A stretch of DNA of 40,521 bases. It comes from a virus. The stretch is from IMG/VR virus record IMGVR_UViG_3300027852_000085, positions 1-40,521 of that record; one strand, written 5' to 3'. This document shows, piece after piece, positions 40,186-40,521 of the stretch (positions are counted from its first letter, which is position 1; every line of letters starts with the position of its first letter). The notes beneath the pieces are model-generated. The model was not told the DNA's origin. It saw nothing but the letters and a program-made list of their open reading frames with translations, and searched no databases. Both the position numbers and the translations under genes were made by a program.

Positions 40186-40521
40186 ACTTCCACCTCTACA
40201 ATCGTAAACGTTGTTGATGAAACTCCACCGTATTGACGCGTAGTAGCTCCATTAATATATAATGTTTCAGTTACTGCTAATACACCGCATCTAATTTTAA
40301 ATGTAGTTGCTTCCGTAGTTCCGGCTATCATTGAATAAGTTAAAGTATTTGTCGATCTGGATGCCGCTGAAATCACAACTGATGCAATCAAAAAACCTGC
40401 CGCTAATGCATTTGCAGTTGCGTCTTGAAATAACGCAACTGATGGAATACACGTCCCTCCTCCCTCTACAGAAGCCGTGATACAGTTAAAAGTTAGAAAT
40501 AATCTATTTGTTGCTTTAGTT
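40182..40521 (-). CDS. Fibre-tip-like small tail protein, C-terminal part (starts at 305 on the other end)
   Basis: This is the C-terminal portion of the gene split by the window edges. It ends in YSMIAGTTEATTFKIRC and YGGVSSTTFTIVEVEV, the usual final strands of the fibre-tip beta-sandwich domain. Its TGA stop overlaps the ATG of the chaperone gene (ATGA, 40182-40185), so the two are probably translationally coupled. An ORF search confined to this edge would start at a false TTG (40391); the true start is at 305. Confidence 0.65.
   Translation of the reverse strand, partial: TKATNRLFLTFNCITASVEGGGTCIPSVALFQDATANALAAGFLIASVVISAASRSTNTLTYSMIAGTTEATTFKIRCGVLAVTETLYINGATTRQYGGVSSTTFTIVEVEV
40390..40521. 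repeat. Right copy of terminal redundancy
   Basis: Second copy of the end overlap, offset 40,389 from the left copy. The minus-strand reading frame of the small tail gene runs through it without interruption into positions 5-305, which supports joining the ends. Confidence 0.9.

Overview
This window looks like the complete genome of a tailed, podovirus-like phage, linearised inside a gene. Positions 7-132 recur exactly at 40396-40521, and the small tail gene cut by the left edge continues in frame from the right edge. The unique length is therefore about 40,389 bp (circular or terminally redundant). Recognisable virion proteins are an N4-gp56-type major capsid protein, a P22-like portal, a scaffold-like protein, a large terminase, an adaptor, a tail hub-like protein, two likely ejection proteins, a tail-assembly chaperone and several very large tail fibres. 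No integrase, tape measure, major tail tube, DNA or RNA polymerase, tRNA or recognisable endolysin was found. The sequence is moderately AT-rich. Sec signal peptides, one lipoprotein and near-consensus sigma70 promoters point to a diderm bacterial host read by host RNA polymerase. The host taxon cannot be named from the sequence alone; a protist-associated intracellular bacterium is only a guess suggested by the many exported proteins.

Layout. (1) Minus strand, 4157 down through the left edge and on from the right edge to 32301: host-recognition genes. They comprise a repeat-rich fibre, an HNH endonuclease, two tandem paralogues, a fibre-tip-like protein spanning the circle junction, a tail-assembly chaperone, a 1286-residue fibre, a 14-repeat beta-propeller protein and a fibre/propeller protein. 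(2) Plus strand 4363-7262: strong-promoter genes for five exported proteins, interrupted by an HNH-RHH protein. Three of the five share a two-helix hydrophobic hairpin. (3) Minus strand 26960 down to 7302: a winged-HTH protein (possible replication initiator), a probable small terminase, a run of small membrane and coiled-coil proteins, large terminase, two exported small proteins, portal, small proteins, scaffold, capsid, tail proteins and ejection proteins. (4) Plus strand 27124-32314: early operon with RHH regulators, two ERF-type annealing proteins, a zinc-finger protein, unknown proteins, a small exported protein and an exported HIT-family protein.

How it fits together. Regions 3 and 4 diverge from a 163-bp control region (26961-27123). 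Region 4 probably supplies recombination-dependent replication functions and regulators, with the host supplying the polymerase. Region 3 packages DNA and builds the particle. Region 1 builds the adsorption apparatus. Region 2 is an unexplained export cassette that could serve lysis, exclusion or host-envelope modification. The most unusual features are the ERF 3' end present in three copies with unknown genes lodged between them; the family of exported helical-hairpin proteins; the secreted HIT protein; RNA hairpins that occlude the HNH start codon or decorate the capsid leader; and a tail gene that appears to start at ATC.

All assignments come from reading the sequence; no database search was run.
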